Shown here: piece after piece, positions 36,706 to 46,354 of the stretch
How positions within the stretch are numbered: position 1 is the stretch's first letter
Layout: every line of letters starts with the position of its first letter
Origin: JAJPKK01 sp963824905
GTDB lineage: Bacteria; Pseudomonadota; Alphaproteobacteria; Rhizobiales; Xanthobacteraceae
Reading direction: 5' to 3'
Assembly: GCA_963824905.1 (NCBI GenBank)
Contig: CAWGRH010000003.1
Span: 1-64,000 of the forward strand
DNA: 64,000 nucleotides
Notes under the pieces: generated by a model
The model's database searches: none
What the model was told of the DNA's origin: nothing
The model's input: the letters and a program-made list of their open reading frames with translations, nothing else
Translations under genes and position numbers: made by a program

Positions 36706-38199
36706 TCAGGATTTCACGGCAAACTCGCCGGCGCCTCGTCCGGCAATACGCCCGAACACCGAGCCGGCCATCAGCCCCGCGCTTCCCGGATAGTTGAAAT
36801 AGAACAGCCCGCCGACCAGCTCGCCCGCCGCGTAAAGCCCCGGGATCGGCGCGTCCTCGATGTCGAGCACGTGGCCTTGTGTATCGATCTTCAGGCCGCC
36901 GAACGTGAACGTGATCCCGCAACCGACCGAGTAGGCCTCGAACGGCGGCTTCTCCATCGTGTTCGCCCAGTTGCTCTTGTTGAGCGCGAGCCCGACCGTC
37001 GCCTTGCCGTCCTTGATGTTCGGATCGAACTTCACGTCGCGTTTCACGGCCGCGTTGTAGTCCGCGATCGTCTTCATGAAGCCGGCAGGATTTACGTCCT
37101 GCATCTTGCCGACCAGATCTTCCAGCGTGTCGGCGCGGACCTTGGTTGCGCCGCGCATCTTGTATTCGTCGCGCAGAAGCGGGAGCGCCTGCGCATCGAA
37201 CACCTGCCAGGCGTAGCCGCCGGGCTGTGCCAGCACGGCGCGACCGTATTTGGCATAGGTGTAGTTGCGGAAATCGGCGCCCTCGTCGACGAAGCGCTCG
37301 CCGTCGCGCGTTCACCATCAGTCCGAACGGATAGCTGTGCCGATAGCCGGCGCTGTGCTGGCCGTCGACATCGCCGAAGTCGTTGGCGTAACGCTCCCAG
37401 GCGACGGCATGCGCACCCGACCACTGCCCGTACGACTGCGCACCGATATCGAGCGCCATGCGGATGCCGTCGCCGGTGTTGTAGCGGGTGCCGCGCACCT
37501 TCGCCATGTCCCAACCGGGACCAAGATAGCGCGAGCGCCATTCGCGGTTCGATTCGAAACCGCCGCACGCGAGAACGACCGCATGCGCTTCGATCTTCTC
37601 TTCGACACCATCGATGAGCACGCGGATGCCCTCGATGCCGCTCTTGCCGCGTATCAGCGCTGTGGCACGCGCGTCGTAGCGGACGGTCAACGCCGTGCTT
37701 GGCAGCGGCCTTGTATTCCGACTCGACCAGGCCCGCTCCGCCGCCGTTGGCGTAGATCACCACGCCGCCGAAAAACTTGAATCGTCCTTCGTGGTTGTAG
37801 GCCTGCCGTCCGTAGTTCGGCAGAAACTTCACCCCACGGCCCATCAGCCAGTGCACGGTGTCGGTACTGTTTCTGTACGAGGGTCTCGGCGAGATCGGGG
37901 TCGATGTAGTACTGCGTGATGCGGCCGAGATCGTCGAGATAGTCTTCAGCGGTGTATTCGCCGAAGTCGGTGCGCGCGATATCGGCTTCGCTCAGGTCCG
38001 GCACCACGCGCTTGATGTCTTGCGCGCCGTGATGGACCATGCGGAAGCCGCCGCCGGTGAATTTCGAGTTGCCGCCGCGCTTCTCTTCCGGGGCGCGTTC
38101 CAGCAGGGCTACTCTCGCTCCCTTCTCGGCCGCGGCCAGAGCCGCGCACAAGGCGGCGTTTCCTCCGCCAACGACGACGACATCGTAATGATCGGCCAT
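36706..38199 (-). CDS. FAD-dependent dehydrogenase, tricarballylate-dehydrogenase-like, several frameshifts
   Basis: Pieced from four frames, about 497 residues. The N-terminus MADHYDVVVVGGGNAALCAA is a dinucleotide-binding fold with RGGNSKFTGGGFRMVH. The middle pieces read FLPNYGRQAYNHEGRFKFFG and VVLACGGFESNREWRSRYLG. The end reads GCGITFTFGGLKIDTQGHVL, GLYAAGELVGGLFYFNYPGSAGLMAGSVFGRIAG, the pattern of tricarballylate/fumarate-reductase-type flavoproteins. Frame changes fall near 37860, 37690 and 37310. It would form a double bond in a polycarboxylate, feeding the hydratase and lyase genes nearby. The number of frameshifts suggests sequence error or decay. Confidence 0.82.
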
Positions 38200-38217
38200 T
38201 CTTCGTATGCCCCGTCG

Positions 38218-38242
38218 TTCCACATCGTGAAACGCAATTCCA
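38218..38242. promoter_or_regulatory. Candidate IclR-type operator O3, weaker
   Basis: Upstream of the flavoprotein start lies TTCCACATCGTGAAA (one base off the TTCCA-N5-TGGAA element), followed five bases later by ATTCCA. It resembles the elements at 26635 and 31123 and would place the flavoprotein in the same regulon. One mismatch makes this weaker. Confidence 0.4.
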
Positions 38243-38512
38243 TTTATGACATTCGAGTAGAACGCCTTCGCTGCATCCCTGTCAACACGGCCGTCGACCG
38301 TCGGCGAGCGTCGCCGACCCCTTGTCGCGCGGGGCGCCCATCACATGCAGGATCGAGGTCTGGTGGAGGCAGCTTTGACGGCGCTCGGATCTCGAGTGTC
38401 GTTCGAGCGGGCCGACGATCATTACGACCGCCGGCCGGCTCACAACAGACTACCGGCGGGGCCGTCGTCTAATTAGGGACAAGCTGGTCGCCTGGTCCCT
38501 AATCAGACAAGT

Positions 38513-40057
38513 CTACTGGCCGATTGCCGTCTGGAGAATCTTCGCGACCTCGGCGGAGGGGCGATTGTCCGCGCTGCCGCGCCCCGATGCCGCGTCGAGC
38601 GGCGACACACGGCGGTCGTCCACGATGGCGACTTCCGCGCCGTGATCGATCAGGTGCCGGACCACGCGCGGCCACGCCCATTGCACGGCGCCGAACAACG
38701 CGCTCTGCCCGCCGCGCTCCGGCAGCGTGCTGCTACGGCCCATCCGCGCGGTCCTGCTCGTGACGTCGGTGATCCGCGCATTCACGTCGGCCCCGGCCGC
38801 CGACAGCATGTCGATCGTAGCGATCGCCCGATCCTGCGCATCATCGGCTTTGGGATTGAAGCGCGGGCTCGGTTCCATGCCGAGCCCCGCGGCGGCCATC
38901 AGCGGCGTCACGCCCATGGCGTTGGGCACGTCGACACGCCCTCCGTGTTGCAGCAACAACCGCACGGCCTCGCTGTCTTGAGACGCTGCGGCGCGCAACA
39001 TGGGCGTGGCGCCGGTGCTTATGATCTCGTCGGCGAAGCGGCCGGAGTTGCCGCCGCGCCCGGGCCGATGCATGTTCAACTGCGTATTGGGGTTGACGCC
39101 GGCGTCGAGAAACAGTCGTGCGAGGTCGAGCGCGGTCGTCTTGGTCGTCACGATGGGTGGCCCGGTGCGTTCTTCGTAAGCATCCAGGCTGTACGTATTC
39201 ATGTCGATCGCGGTGTACAGCGCGGTGCGGCCCCACCAATCCCACAGATTCGGATTGGCGCCGCGCTCGAACAGCAGCTTTGCCGTGTCGAATGCGAAAT
39301 TGTCGATCGCCACCATCAGCGGCGTCACGCCGTCGGGGTTCGGCTGGTTGGGATCCGCGCCGGCGTCGAGCAGCGCTTGCACGCAATCCGTACATCCCGA
39401 GCGCGCCGCATAGAGCAGCGGTGTCATGCCGCCGGCCGGACGATACTGGTTGCGCGGCTCGCCGGTCATCTGGCTCGGCCAGTCGTTGGCCATCGCGCGG
39501 GCATTGACGTCCGCCTTATGGGCGATGAGAAACCGCGTGAGCGGGGCTGACCGCGCGTCCGCCGCCCACATCAGCGCCGTCTGACCGCGCCATTTTTCTC
39601 GTGCATCGACATTGGCGCCGCGGCGCACCAGCAGATCGGCGACGTCCACGGATCCCGCGCGCGCGGCCAGCATCAAGGCCGTCTGGCCCTCCTGGTTCGG
39701 CACCTCTACGTTGCTGCCTGCATCGAGCAGCATTCCGACCAGGCGGGCATTGGCGACCTTTACCGCCTCCGCCAAAGGACTCGAGCCGTAACTGTTGAGG
39801 GCATCGGGCTTCGCCCCGCGCTCGAGCAGTGCGCGGGCAAGATCGGCGTCGACCTTGTAGACCGCCCAGTGCAGCGGCGTCGTACCGTCACCCTGGGCCA
39901 CGTTCACATCGGCGCCCGCGGCAATCTTCTTGAGCGCAGCGTCCCGATTACCGGCCTGGATCAGACCGGCGAGGGTGTCGTCGGCAGCGGCAGCCGGGCT
40001 GGCCGCTGCGAGGCAAAGAATGGCTGCGAAAACGGCACGCTTCATGACGATTTCCAT
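38513..40057 (-). CDS. Exported ankyrin-repeat protein
   Basis: About 514 residues from the ATG at 40057, whose first base is the last base of the upstream stop (TGATG). A signal peptide (MKRAVFAAILCLAAASPAAAA) is followed by about a dozen ankyrin units, for example GDGTTPLHWAVYKVDADLAR, QTALMLAARAGSVDVADLLV and GVTPLMVAIDNFAFDTAKLL. Some units have insertions near residues 285-330. Ankyrin arrays bind proteins, probably a partner in the periplasm. It ends the operon with the metallo-beta-lactamase-fold, DUF1552 and DUF1592 genes. Intact. Confidence 0.92.
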   Translation of the reverse strand: MEIVMKRAVFAAILCLAAASPAAAADDTLAGLIQAGNRDAALKKIAAGADVNVAQGDGTTPLHWAVYKVDADLARALLERGAKPDALNSYGSSPLAEAVKVANARLVGMLLDAGSNVEVPNQEGQTALMLAARAGSVDVADLLVRRGANVDAREKWRGQTALMWAADARSAPLTRFLIAHKADVNARAMANDWPSQMTGEPRNQYRPAGGMTPLLYAARSGCTDCVQALLDAGADPNQPNPDGVTPLMVAIDNFAFDTAKLLFERGANPNLWDWWGRTALYTAIDMNTYSLDAYEERTGPPIVTTKTTALDLARLFLDAGVNPNTQLNMHRPGRGGNSGRFADEIISTGATPMLRAAASQDSEAVRLLLQHGGRVDVPNAMGVTPLMAAAGLGMEPSPRFNPKADDAQDRAIATIDMLSAAGADVNARITDVTSRTARMGRSSTLPERGGQSALFGAVQWAWPRVVRHLIDHGAEVAIVDDRRVSPLDAASGRGSADNRPSAEVAKILQTAIGQ

Positions 40058-40982
40058 CAGAGTAGTTCCGGTGAGAGAGAATTGTGATGCGCCCAATAGC
40101 CCTTGTGGGCGTCGTAGGCGAACCTGAACGGGTCGTGGAAGGTCCTGGAGAGACCCTGCATGACTCCCGCATCGAGCATGTCCTGTGCGCTCATGCCCTT
40201 CTTGACCATATCGAGCATGCGGTCGTAGAGCGTGCGCGTCACATCGAACTCAGCCTGTAGCTCGGCGCGGCCCACCACGGGGCCGTAGCTGGGCACGATC
40301 CGCGTCTTCTCATCGGTGAGTTTCAGGAGTTTTTCCTGCGAGTCGGCGCGCCCGCCCAGCCAGCCGCCGCCGAACCAGTCAAGCACCGGGTCCTTCAGCG
40401 GCGAGATGGCATCGCCCGCGGCCAGCACGTTCGCGTCCCGGAAGAATACATAGATGTCGCCGTCGGTGTGGGCTTCGGGCAGGTGACCGTATTCGATCCG
40501 CTTGTCGCCGGGGAGAGTTCTGGTCGCCGGTAAAAAAGGTCACGGTCGGGTGTGCCGCCGCGGGCAGCGCCTTCTCGTACCGGTCCTCGCCCCACAGGTA
40601 ATAATCCGTCGCCAGATGCGCCCGGGTCTTTTCGTGAGCAACGATCGTCGCCTCCGACCGCCCGAGGGCAAGGTTCCCGCCTACCTGGTCCCGGTGCCAG
40701 TGGGTGTTGAACAGAGTGGTGACATGGCCCGCGCCCGGCAGCTGGCCCAGGCGCTTGAGCACCGCGTCGGTGGACTCGGCAGCCGCCACTGTCCACCAGC
40801 ACCTGACCGGTGCTCGCCGTCCGCACCAGGATATTTCCCCCGGCGCCGGTGAGCATCACGAAACCATCGCTCACCGGGACGACGGCGGGAGCTTCCTGGG
40901 CGAAAGCGCCGCGCGCGAGCGGTGGCAGCGTCAGACCCACGACGCCGCCCAACGCACCTTTGAGTATTGCTCTGCGGTTCAT
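40057..40982 (-). CDS. Tat-exported metallo-beta-lactamase-fold protein, two frameshifts
   Basis: About 308 residues from the ATG at 40982. The signal NRRAILKGALGGVVGLTLPP is twin-arginine-like. The first frame runs through NILVRTASTGQVLVDSG. The second frame (from about 40790) has FNTHWHRDQVGGN; the last ligand of HxHxDH is Gln here. A third frame (from about 40510) reads EAHTDGDIYVFF, AAGDAISPLKDPVLDWFGGGWLGG and GPVVGRAELQ. It is the upstream neighbour of the ankyrin gene with a one-base overlap and follows the DUF1552 gene. It is probably a periplasmic hydrolase in that operon, if frameshifts are read errors. Confidence 0.8.
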
Positions 40983-41001
40983 GATCGGGTGCCCCCAGCG
41001 C

Positions 41002-42351
41002 TCAGACACCGGCGATCACGCCGGTGCTATCCCCGAAGCTCTTCATGTCGACGCCAGCCTTGTTGAGCAGCGTGAGATGCAGATTGGAAATCGTCGTGCG
41101 TTCGGGCAGCTCGACCTGCCGACCGCCCTTGAGCGACCCGGCGCCGCCGCCGACCAGGATGTTCGGCAACGGATAGTTGCTGTGCAGGTTGCTGTTGGAC
41201 ATGTTGGAGCCGTAGAGCAACATGGAGTTATCCAGCAGCGTGCCTTCGCCGTCGGGCGTCGCGGCGAGTTTCGCGACGAATTCGGCAAACCGCTCCATGT
41301 GATAGCGCTGAATCTTGACCAGCTTTTCAAGCCGATCGACATAATCGGCATGATGCGACAGCGGATGGAAGGAATCCGGCACGCCGATGTGATTGTAGGT
41401 CCGGTTCGTGCCTTCGCCGATCATGATGTAGGAGGCCACGCGCGTGAGATCGGCCTGATAGGCAACCGCGATCAGATCGAACAGCAATCGCACTTCCTTA
41501 TCGATCGCGATATCCTGTTCGGCCGCAGGCATCTCGGGCGCCTCGACGCCGGAGAGATCGCGATTCTGCGCAAGCTGAACGCGCCGTTCGATCTCTCGCA
41601 CCGTGTCCAGGTAGCCGTCGAGGAGCACTTTATCGCCGGCGCCCAGTTCCTGTTGCAGCGCCCGGGTACGCTCGGTGATGTAATCGAGAATGCTCCGTTT
41701 CTGCCTGACGATTGCGACGCGCTCTTCGGCGGTAGCGCCTTCGCCGAACAACTGTGCGAACACCTTGCGCGGGTTGGACTCCATCGGCAACGGTGAGTTT
41801 GCATTCCGGTACGACAACGTGGAGCTGTAGAGACAGCCGAATCCGGCTTCGCACGCGACCGCCTGGGTTTCACTTTCCGAGCAGACCTCCAACGACGGCA
41901 GCGCCGTCTCCTGACCGATGCGCCCGGCAATGATCTGGTCGATCGTCGCAGACATGCTGGGACCGGGCGCCTTGAGATCGGGCTTGACACCGCTGAGCCA
42001 CGTCGCCGGGTTGTATTTGTGCACGGAGGCGACGCTGGCCTTGTTCTCCAGATTGGAGACCGAAATCACGGCGTGCTTGTGCTTTTCGAGCGGCTCGAGA
42101 ATATGGCTGAGTTTGAAATCCGCGCCGGCACCGCTCGGGGTCCAACGATCCATGGCCTTCCCATGCTTCGTATTCGACATGACCGCGCCATGGGGAATAT
42201 AGAAGAAGCCCGTCCGCAGCTTCGGCGCGGCGTCGGTCTTGGCGAGCGCGGTGCCGGCCGGAATCATTGCATCGAGCAACGGCAGTCCAACGGCCACACC
42301 CGTGCCTCTGAGCAGGGTCCTGCGAGAAAGATGCTTTTTGGTCAGATACAT
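41002..42351 (-). CDS. Tat-exported DUF1552 protein
   Basis: A 449-residue protein with a twin-arginine signal (SRRTLLRGTGVAVGLPLLDA). Family features are FFYIPHGAVMSN, WTPSGAGADFKLSHILEPLE, NPATWLSG, SLEVCSESETQAVACEAGFG, GYLDTVREIERRVQLAQ, and the terminal LLYGSNMSNSNLHSNYPLPN. DUF1552 proteins resemble sulphatase-like DUF1501 proteins and are almost always paired with a DUF1592-type cytochrome. That gene lies immediately upstream (6 bases apart). Function is unknown, but export and a haem-bearing partner suggest an extracytoplasmic redox process. Confidence 0.9.
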   Translation of the reverse strand: MYLTKKHLSRRTLLRGTGVAVGLPLLDAMIPAGTALAKTDAAPKLRTGFFYIPHGAVMSNTKHGKAMDRWTPSGAGADFKLSHILEPLEKHKHAVISVSNLENKASVASVHKYNPATWLSGVKPDLKAPGPSMSATIDQIIAGRIGQETALPSLEVCSESETQAVACEAGFGCLYSSTLSYRNANSPLPMESNPRKVFAQLFGEGATAEERVAIVRQKRSILDYITERTRALQQELGAGDKVLLDGYLDTVREIERRVQLAQNRDLSGVEAPEMPAAEQDIAIDKEVRLLFDLIAVAYQADLTRVASYIMIGEGTNRTYNHIGVPDSFHPLSHHADYVDRLEKLVKIQRYHMERFAEFVAKLAATPDGEGTLLDNSMLLYGSNMSNSNLHSNYPLPNILVGGGAGSLKGGRQVELPERTTISNLHLTLLNKAGVDMKSFGDSTGVIAGV

Positions 42352-42356
42352 GGTCT

Positions 42357-44762
42357 TTAGTCCTCCAGTGCCTGCATGCGGAATGCATCGCTCGATACAA
42401 TTCCTGTCACGAGCGACGAGAACCGGTAATCATTCTTGGCTGCTGCGCGCACAATCGCCCTGACCTGCGGCATGTCCTGAGGATCGATCTCCCGGCCCAG
42501 CGCGTACATCATGAGCTTCGTTGTCAGCGCCTGGACGAATTGGCCGCGGCGGCCCAACAGGGCGCGGCGCAGGTCTGCCGGACCTTCGAGTACCCTGCCG
42601 TCTGGCATTGTCACCTTCGAATCGATAGGCGCATTCGCCTGCCAATCGACATCGCGCCACTGCCCGGTGACGGTGAAGCGCTCCAGCGGCAGTCCGTGGG
42701 GTTCGATCACCCCGTGGCACATGTTGCAGGTCGGATTCTTGCGATGCTCCTCCAGCATCAAACGCATGGTCTTGGGTTGCGCGCCCGGCGGGGTGCTCAG
42801 ATCCGTCACCACATTCGGCGGCGGCGGCGCAGGCGGCGTCCCGCGGAGTTTGTCGAGAACCCAGGCGCCCCGCACCACCGGCGAAGTTCTGTTGCCATAG
42901 GACGTGTGCAGCAGCACGGCGCCCTTGCCGAGCAGACCATAGCGATTCTCGTCGTCGAGATGGACGCGGCGGAACTGCGCGCCATGCACCGTTGCGATGC
43001 CGTAGTGCCGCGCCAGCCTTTCATTAAGGAAGGTATAGTCGGCCGTTAACAGCTCCTCCACGTTCTTGTCGCCAAGCAGAATGTCCCGCAAGAAGAGGTC
43101 GATTTCGGTCGAGACATCCTGGCGAAGCTCAGTGCTGAACTCGGCGAAGATTTGCTTGTCCCACTCGAATTTGTTGACCTCGAGGAGGTCGAGCCAGCGG
43201 AACGCGAAATCCGTGACCAGAGTACCAGCTTCCGGTGCGGCCAGCATGCGCCGCACCTGGCCCTCCAGTACATCGGGACGTCGCAGTTCGCCCTTGTTCG
43301 CAAGCTTGAGCAGTTCATCGTCGGGAGCGCGCTTCCACAAGAAGAAAGACAGACGCGAAGCCAGCTCCAGATCGCTCAGCGCATGGAATTTCGTGTGCTT
43401 CCCACCCTTCGCTTCGGCGATTCCGCGATAGAGAAAATCCGGGCTAACCAGAACCGCAGTCACCAACTGCTCGATCCCGGCATTGAATCCGCCGGGCCCT
43501 TCATGGGCGGCGTCGTAGAACGCCATCAGCCCGACGACATCGTCCTTATTGATGGGACGGCGGAAGGCACGCCCGGCGAGATCCGTAGCGATGCGCTGAG
43601 CGCAGGCGCGCTCTTGCTCGGGCGCTTCCGGCTTGCAGATGCTGAATAACTTCTCCCGGCTGGGTGTACGCGTGGGGCCCGTGGCCGCGTACGGCCCCGC
43701 GAGCTTTATGGATCCCATCAGGCGCGGCAGACGCAGGTATCCCTTGATAAGAAACCCGGAATACTGGTTGCCGCCCGCAATCAGGTCGTCGGTTGCCACA
43801 CGGGAGCGCTCGATGAACGTCACGACGACTTCGTGCACACCGGCCGTCACCTGCACGGGGATATCGGCGAAGCGCTTCATAAGCTTCTCTCCCGCCGGTG
43901 CACCGCCGCCGCGATCCACGAATTCGCGATCCACCTCACCGCCGACCTTTTGCCGGAAGACTTCCTTGCGATCGACCAGCACGACCACGTTTGTCTCGTT
44001 CTCGACTCCGCGTGGATAGAGTCCGAAATCGAGGTCAGTGATCGTGAATCGATACTCCCCGTCCGCCGGGAACAAGTATTCGAACTTCGTGCCGCCCCGC
44101 GTACCGAGCGGCATGCCGTCCACATAGACATCCTGGTCGTAGGAAGGTGGGGGGAAAGAGGCTTTGACGAGATCCGCCTCCGGCTTGCCGACCGCCATGC
44201 GCGAGACGGCCCGTGCGGCATTGAGGTACTGCTCCAGGAAGGCGGGTGACACGGTCAACGCCGCGGCGATGTTGTTGAAGCCTTCGACCGCGATGTCGGC
44301 CGGCAGGTACTGGTTGGGATCGATCTCCACATCCAGCAGGTCCTTCACGGCATTGGCATACTCGTTACGGTTCAAGCGCTGGACGGCAACGCGGCCCGCA
44401 AGGTGCTCCGCGCCGCTTTTGTCGAGCGTGCTCTCGAGCCAGCCGATCAGGGCGTCGACTTCCTGCTGCGAGGGTTGGTCCATGCCGGGCGGCGGCATCT
44501 GGCGCCCGCGCAGCTTGCGCACAACTTTCTCAAAGATCTCGGGGTGTTGGGGCACGGACTCGGCGCTGAGCTGGTCCAAAAGCAGGTTGCCGGCGCGAAC
44601 CTCCTCGTTGTGGCAACCAAAGCAGTAGAGCCCGATGGTGGACCACTGCAATTCGGGACGCTGCGCGACCTGGTTCGCCGGTTGGGAGAAGACCTTGGAG
44701 TTGCCCGAAAAAACGATAACGACGGCACAAGAAACGCCGATAAGCCATTTAGCGAGTTTCAT
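42357..44762 (-). CDS. DUF1587/1592/1588/1585 multidomain c-type cytochrome
   Basis: About 801 residues from the ATG at 44762, with taggga before it and a signal anchor (LAKWLIGVSCAVVIVFSG). A planctomycete-type haem site CFGCHNEE near residue 50 is followed by DUF1587 (RLNRNEYANAVKDLLDVEID), DUF1595/DUF1592 (AFRRPINKDDVVGLMAFY, DLELASRLSFFLW), and DUF1588 (RTSPVVRGAWVLDKLRGTPP). A second haem motif CNMCHGVIEPHG and a DUF1585-like end (LMMYALGREIDPQD) close it. Together with DUF1552, these proteins form an uncharacterised exported redox pair. First gene of the leftward operon. Confidence 0.9.
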   Translation of the reverse strand: MKLAKWLIGVSCAVVIVFSGNSKVFSQPANQVAQRPELQWSTIGLYCFGCHNEEVRAGNLLLDQLSAESVPQHPEIFEKVVRKLRGRQMPPPGMDQPSQQEVDALIGWLESTLDKSGAEHLAGRVAVQRLNRNEYANAVKDLLDVEIDPNQYLPADIAVEGFNNIAAALTVSPAFLEQYLNAARAVSRMAVGKPEADLVKASFPPPSYDQDVYVDGMPLGTRGGTKFEYLFPADGEYRFTITDLDFGLYPRGVENETNVVVLVDRKEVFRQKVGGEVDREFVDRGGGAPAGEKLMKRFADIPVQVTAGVHEVVVTFIERSRVATDDLIAGGNQYSGFLIKGYLRLPRLMGSIKLAGPYAATGPTRTPSREKLFSICKPEAPEQERACAQRIATDLAGRAFRRPINKDDVVGLMAFYDAAHEGPGGFNAGIEQLVTAVLVSPDFLYRGIAEAKGGKHTKFHALSDLELASRLSFFLWKRAPDDELLKLANKGELRRPDVLEGQVRRMLAAPEAGTLVTDFAFRWLDLLEVNKFEWDKQIFAEFSTELRQDVSTEIDLFLRDILLGDKNVEELLTADYTFLNERLARHYGIATVHGAQFRRVHLDDENRYGLLGKGAVLLHTSYGNRTSPVVRGAWVLDKLRGTPPAPPPPNVVTDLSTPPGAQPKTMRLMLEEHRKNPTCNMCHGVIEPHGLPLERFTVTGQWRDVDWQANAPIDSKVTMPDGRVLEGPADLRRALLGRRGQFVQALTTKLMMYALGREIDPQDMPQVRAIVRAAAKNDYRFSSLVTGIVSSDAFRMQALED

Positions 44763-45423
44763 GTCAGTCCCTACCTGCCGCGTTTCATGCCGGGCCACGG
44801 ACTTATCGCCGCGATTACCCAGATGACTCCCGAACGAGCGCGAATTTTTACGCGTTTTCCGCGTTCTGGCAAGACCGCCGACCTCCCGGCCCAGAAAGTC
44901 ACCAAGTTCGAATTCGTCATCGACCTCGGGGGCGCCGCGGCGCACGGTCCGGCCATCCCGCAGTCGATCCTGCTTCGTGGTTAAAGGGCGCCGTGCCGCT
45001 TCGCCTCTGCGACGGCAACGTGAGCCGAGCTTGCGGACATGGACACGTGGCGGGACGGGGACGACCGGGTCGGCTACGAGCGGCCGTCGACCTCCGGACC
45101 GCGACAGGCTCGCCGACAACGTTCCGCGGGCAAAGGTGCAACGACGGGGAAAGATGCGACGTCGGGAGTTCCATTGGTCGCCACGCGCGCACGGTTGCGG
45201 GGCGACGTAATCGTTCGGTAACCCTATCGGATTATCGCGGCCTTCCAGCCGCGTCGGCGCCCGATCGGCCGCACTTTCGCCGGAAGCGGAGAATCGAATT
45301 GGAGGCAAGTTGCTCCCGGTAGGTGCCTCAGACCTTCAAGTGACAACAGGCTGGCTCTCCCTCGGCGGGGCTCTTCTTTCGTTTGGCCCGCGTTCTGCAA
45401 GAACGCAAATGGAGGGACGCCCA
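44763..45423. other. Intergenic stretch of about 660 bases
   Basis: No frame has a convincing start or recognisable product. It separates the leftward cytochrome operon from a rightward small gene and so should hold both promoters. Confidence 0.4.
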
Positions 45424-45861
45424 ATGCGACCGTTGATCGCCGTTCGTGCAGCGCTGGTTGCTTTCGCGCTGATTGTCGTGGGCCTCGTGACGGCTGCCTA
45501 TGCCGACGTCGGTTCAATCCGGTTCAATGTGGTCAAGGCTGGGTTTGTCATCGGCGGCTCCGCCGGCAGCGGCGCGATGAACTTTCGAGGCCGGCTTTAT
45601 CCGCTCGCTATCGGGGGCGTGAGTTATGGCTTTACCTTTGGCGGCTCGCTGACTGATTTCGTCGGAACCGTCAGCAACATTCACACGCCATATGATGTCA
45701 ACGGCATCTACGTCGCCGCCGGGGCGGGCGCCGCGGTTGGCTTCGGCGGAGGCGTGATCGTGTTGACCAATCAGAATGGCGCTGTGCTCACGCTGTCCGG
45801 CACGCAGGCAGGACTGATCGTCGCCGCCGACCTCAACGGGTTGGTGATTTCAGTGCGGTAG
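45424..45861 (+). CDS. Small secreted glycine-rich protein
   Basis: A 145-residue protein with ggagggacgccca before the ATG and a signal peptide ending AAYA. The mature part is built of short Gly-rich strands (IRFNVVKAGFVIGGSAGSGA, YPLAIGGVSYGFTFGGS, GAGAAVGFGGGVIVL) ending LNGLVISVR. It is probably a beta-rich periplasmic protein. I recall similar conserved hypothetical proteins in rhizobia but cannot name the domain securely. A strong terminator follows at 45896. Confidence 0.7.
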   Translation: MRPLIAVRAALVAFALIVVGLVTAAYADVGSIRFNVVKAGFVIGGSAGSGAMNFRGRLYPLAIGGVSYGFTFGGSLTDFVGTVSNIHTPYDVNGIYVAAGAGAAVGFGGGVIVLTNQNGAVLTLSGTQAGLIVAADLNGLVISVR

Positions 45862-45895
45862 CCGCGCTCGGCGGGTTCACTTCGCCAGGCCATCG

Positions 45896-45918
45896 GCCCC
45901 GCTCCGGCGGGGCTTTTT
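45896..45918 (+). terminator. Intrinsic terminator
   Basis: GCCCCGCTCCGGCGGGGC forms a 7-pair GC stem followed by TTTTT. It ends transcription of the small secreted protein gene. Confidence 0.85.
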
Positions 45919-46090
45919 CATGCCGTTTCATCCCGACGGAGTGACGGGTCTGCACCAAATCCCGGTAACCGCGGAATACATTCCGCGTCGGAGTTCGGCG
46001 TTCACGTAACATCCCGACGGCCCGGCATCGCACTCACGGGAACATACGGGCCTTTGTCACGTTGGTGCTCTGAGGGTACCGAGGCCAACC

Positions 46091-46348
46091 ATGCGCTCGA
46101 GATTACTTTGCATCGTCCTTACATTGATGATGTGCTCCGAGACCGCTCTCGCGCAGTGTGACGACAAGAGTCAGCAAAACGCTGCGGACGAGGCAGGGAT
46201 CAAAGGCGATCTCGGCGCGGCATCCAAATGCGCGACGCAAGCCGACAAAGAGAGGTCGCAGAAGAAGCTCGAAGACGCGGCTGCGAAAGCAAAAAATAAT
46301 GCCGGCACCGATGGGCGTGCTCCGCCGCGCCCAACCCCCGATCGGTAA
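46091..46348 (+). CDS. Small exported protein
   Basis: An 85-residue protein with signal peptide (RLLCIVLTLMMCSETALAQ). The mature part is polar and helical: DDKSQQNAADEAGIKGDLGA, then KERSQKKLEDAAAKAKN. Two cysteines (QCDDK, SKCATQ) may pair. No family recognised. The next gene starts 6 bases after its stop, so they may share a transcript. Confidence 0.55.
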   Translation: MRSRLLCIVLTLMMCSETALAQCDDKSQQNAADEAGIKGDLGAASKCATQADKERSQKKLEDAAAKAKNNAGTDGRAPPRPTPDR

Positions 46349-46354
46349 CGAAGA

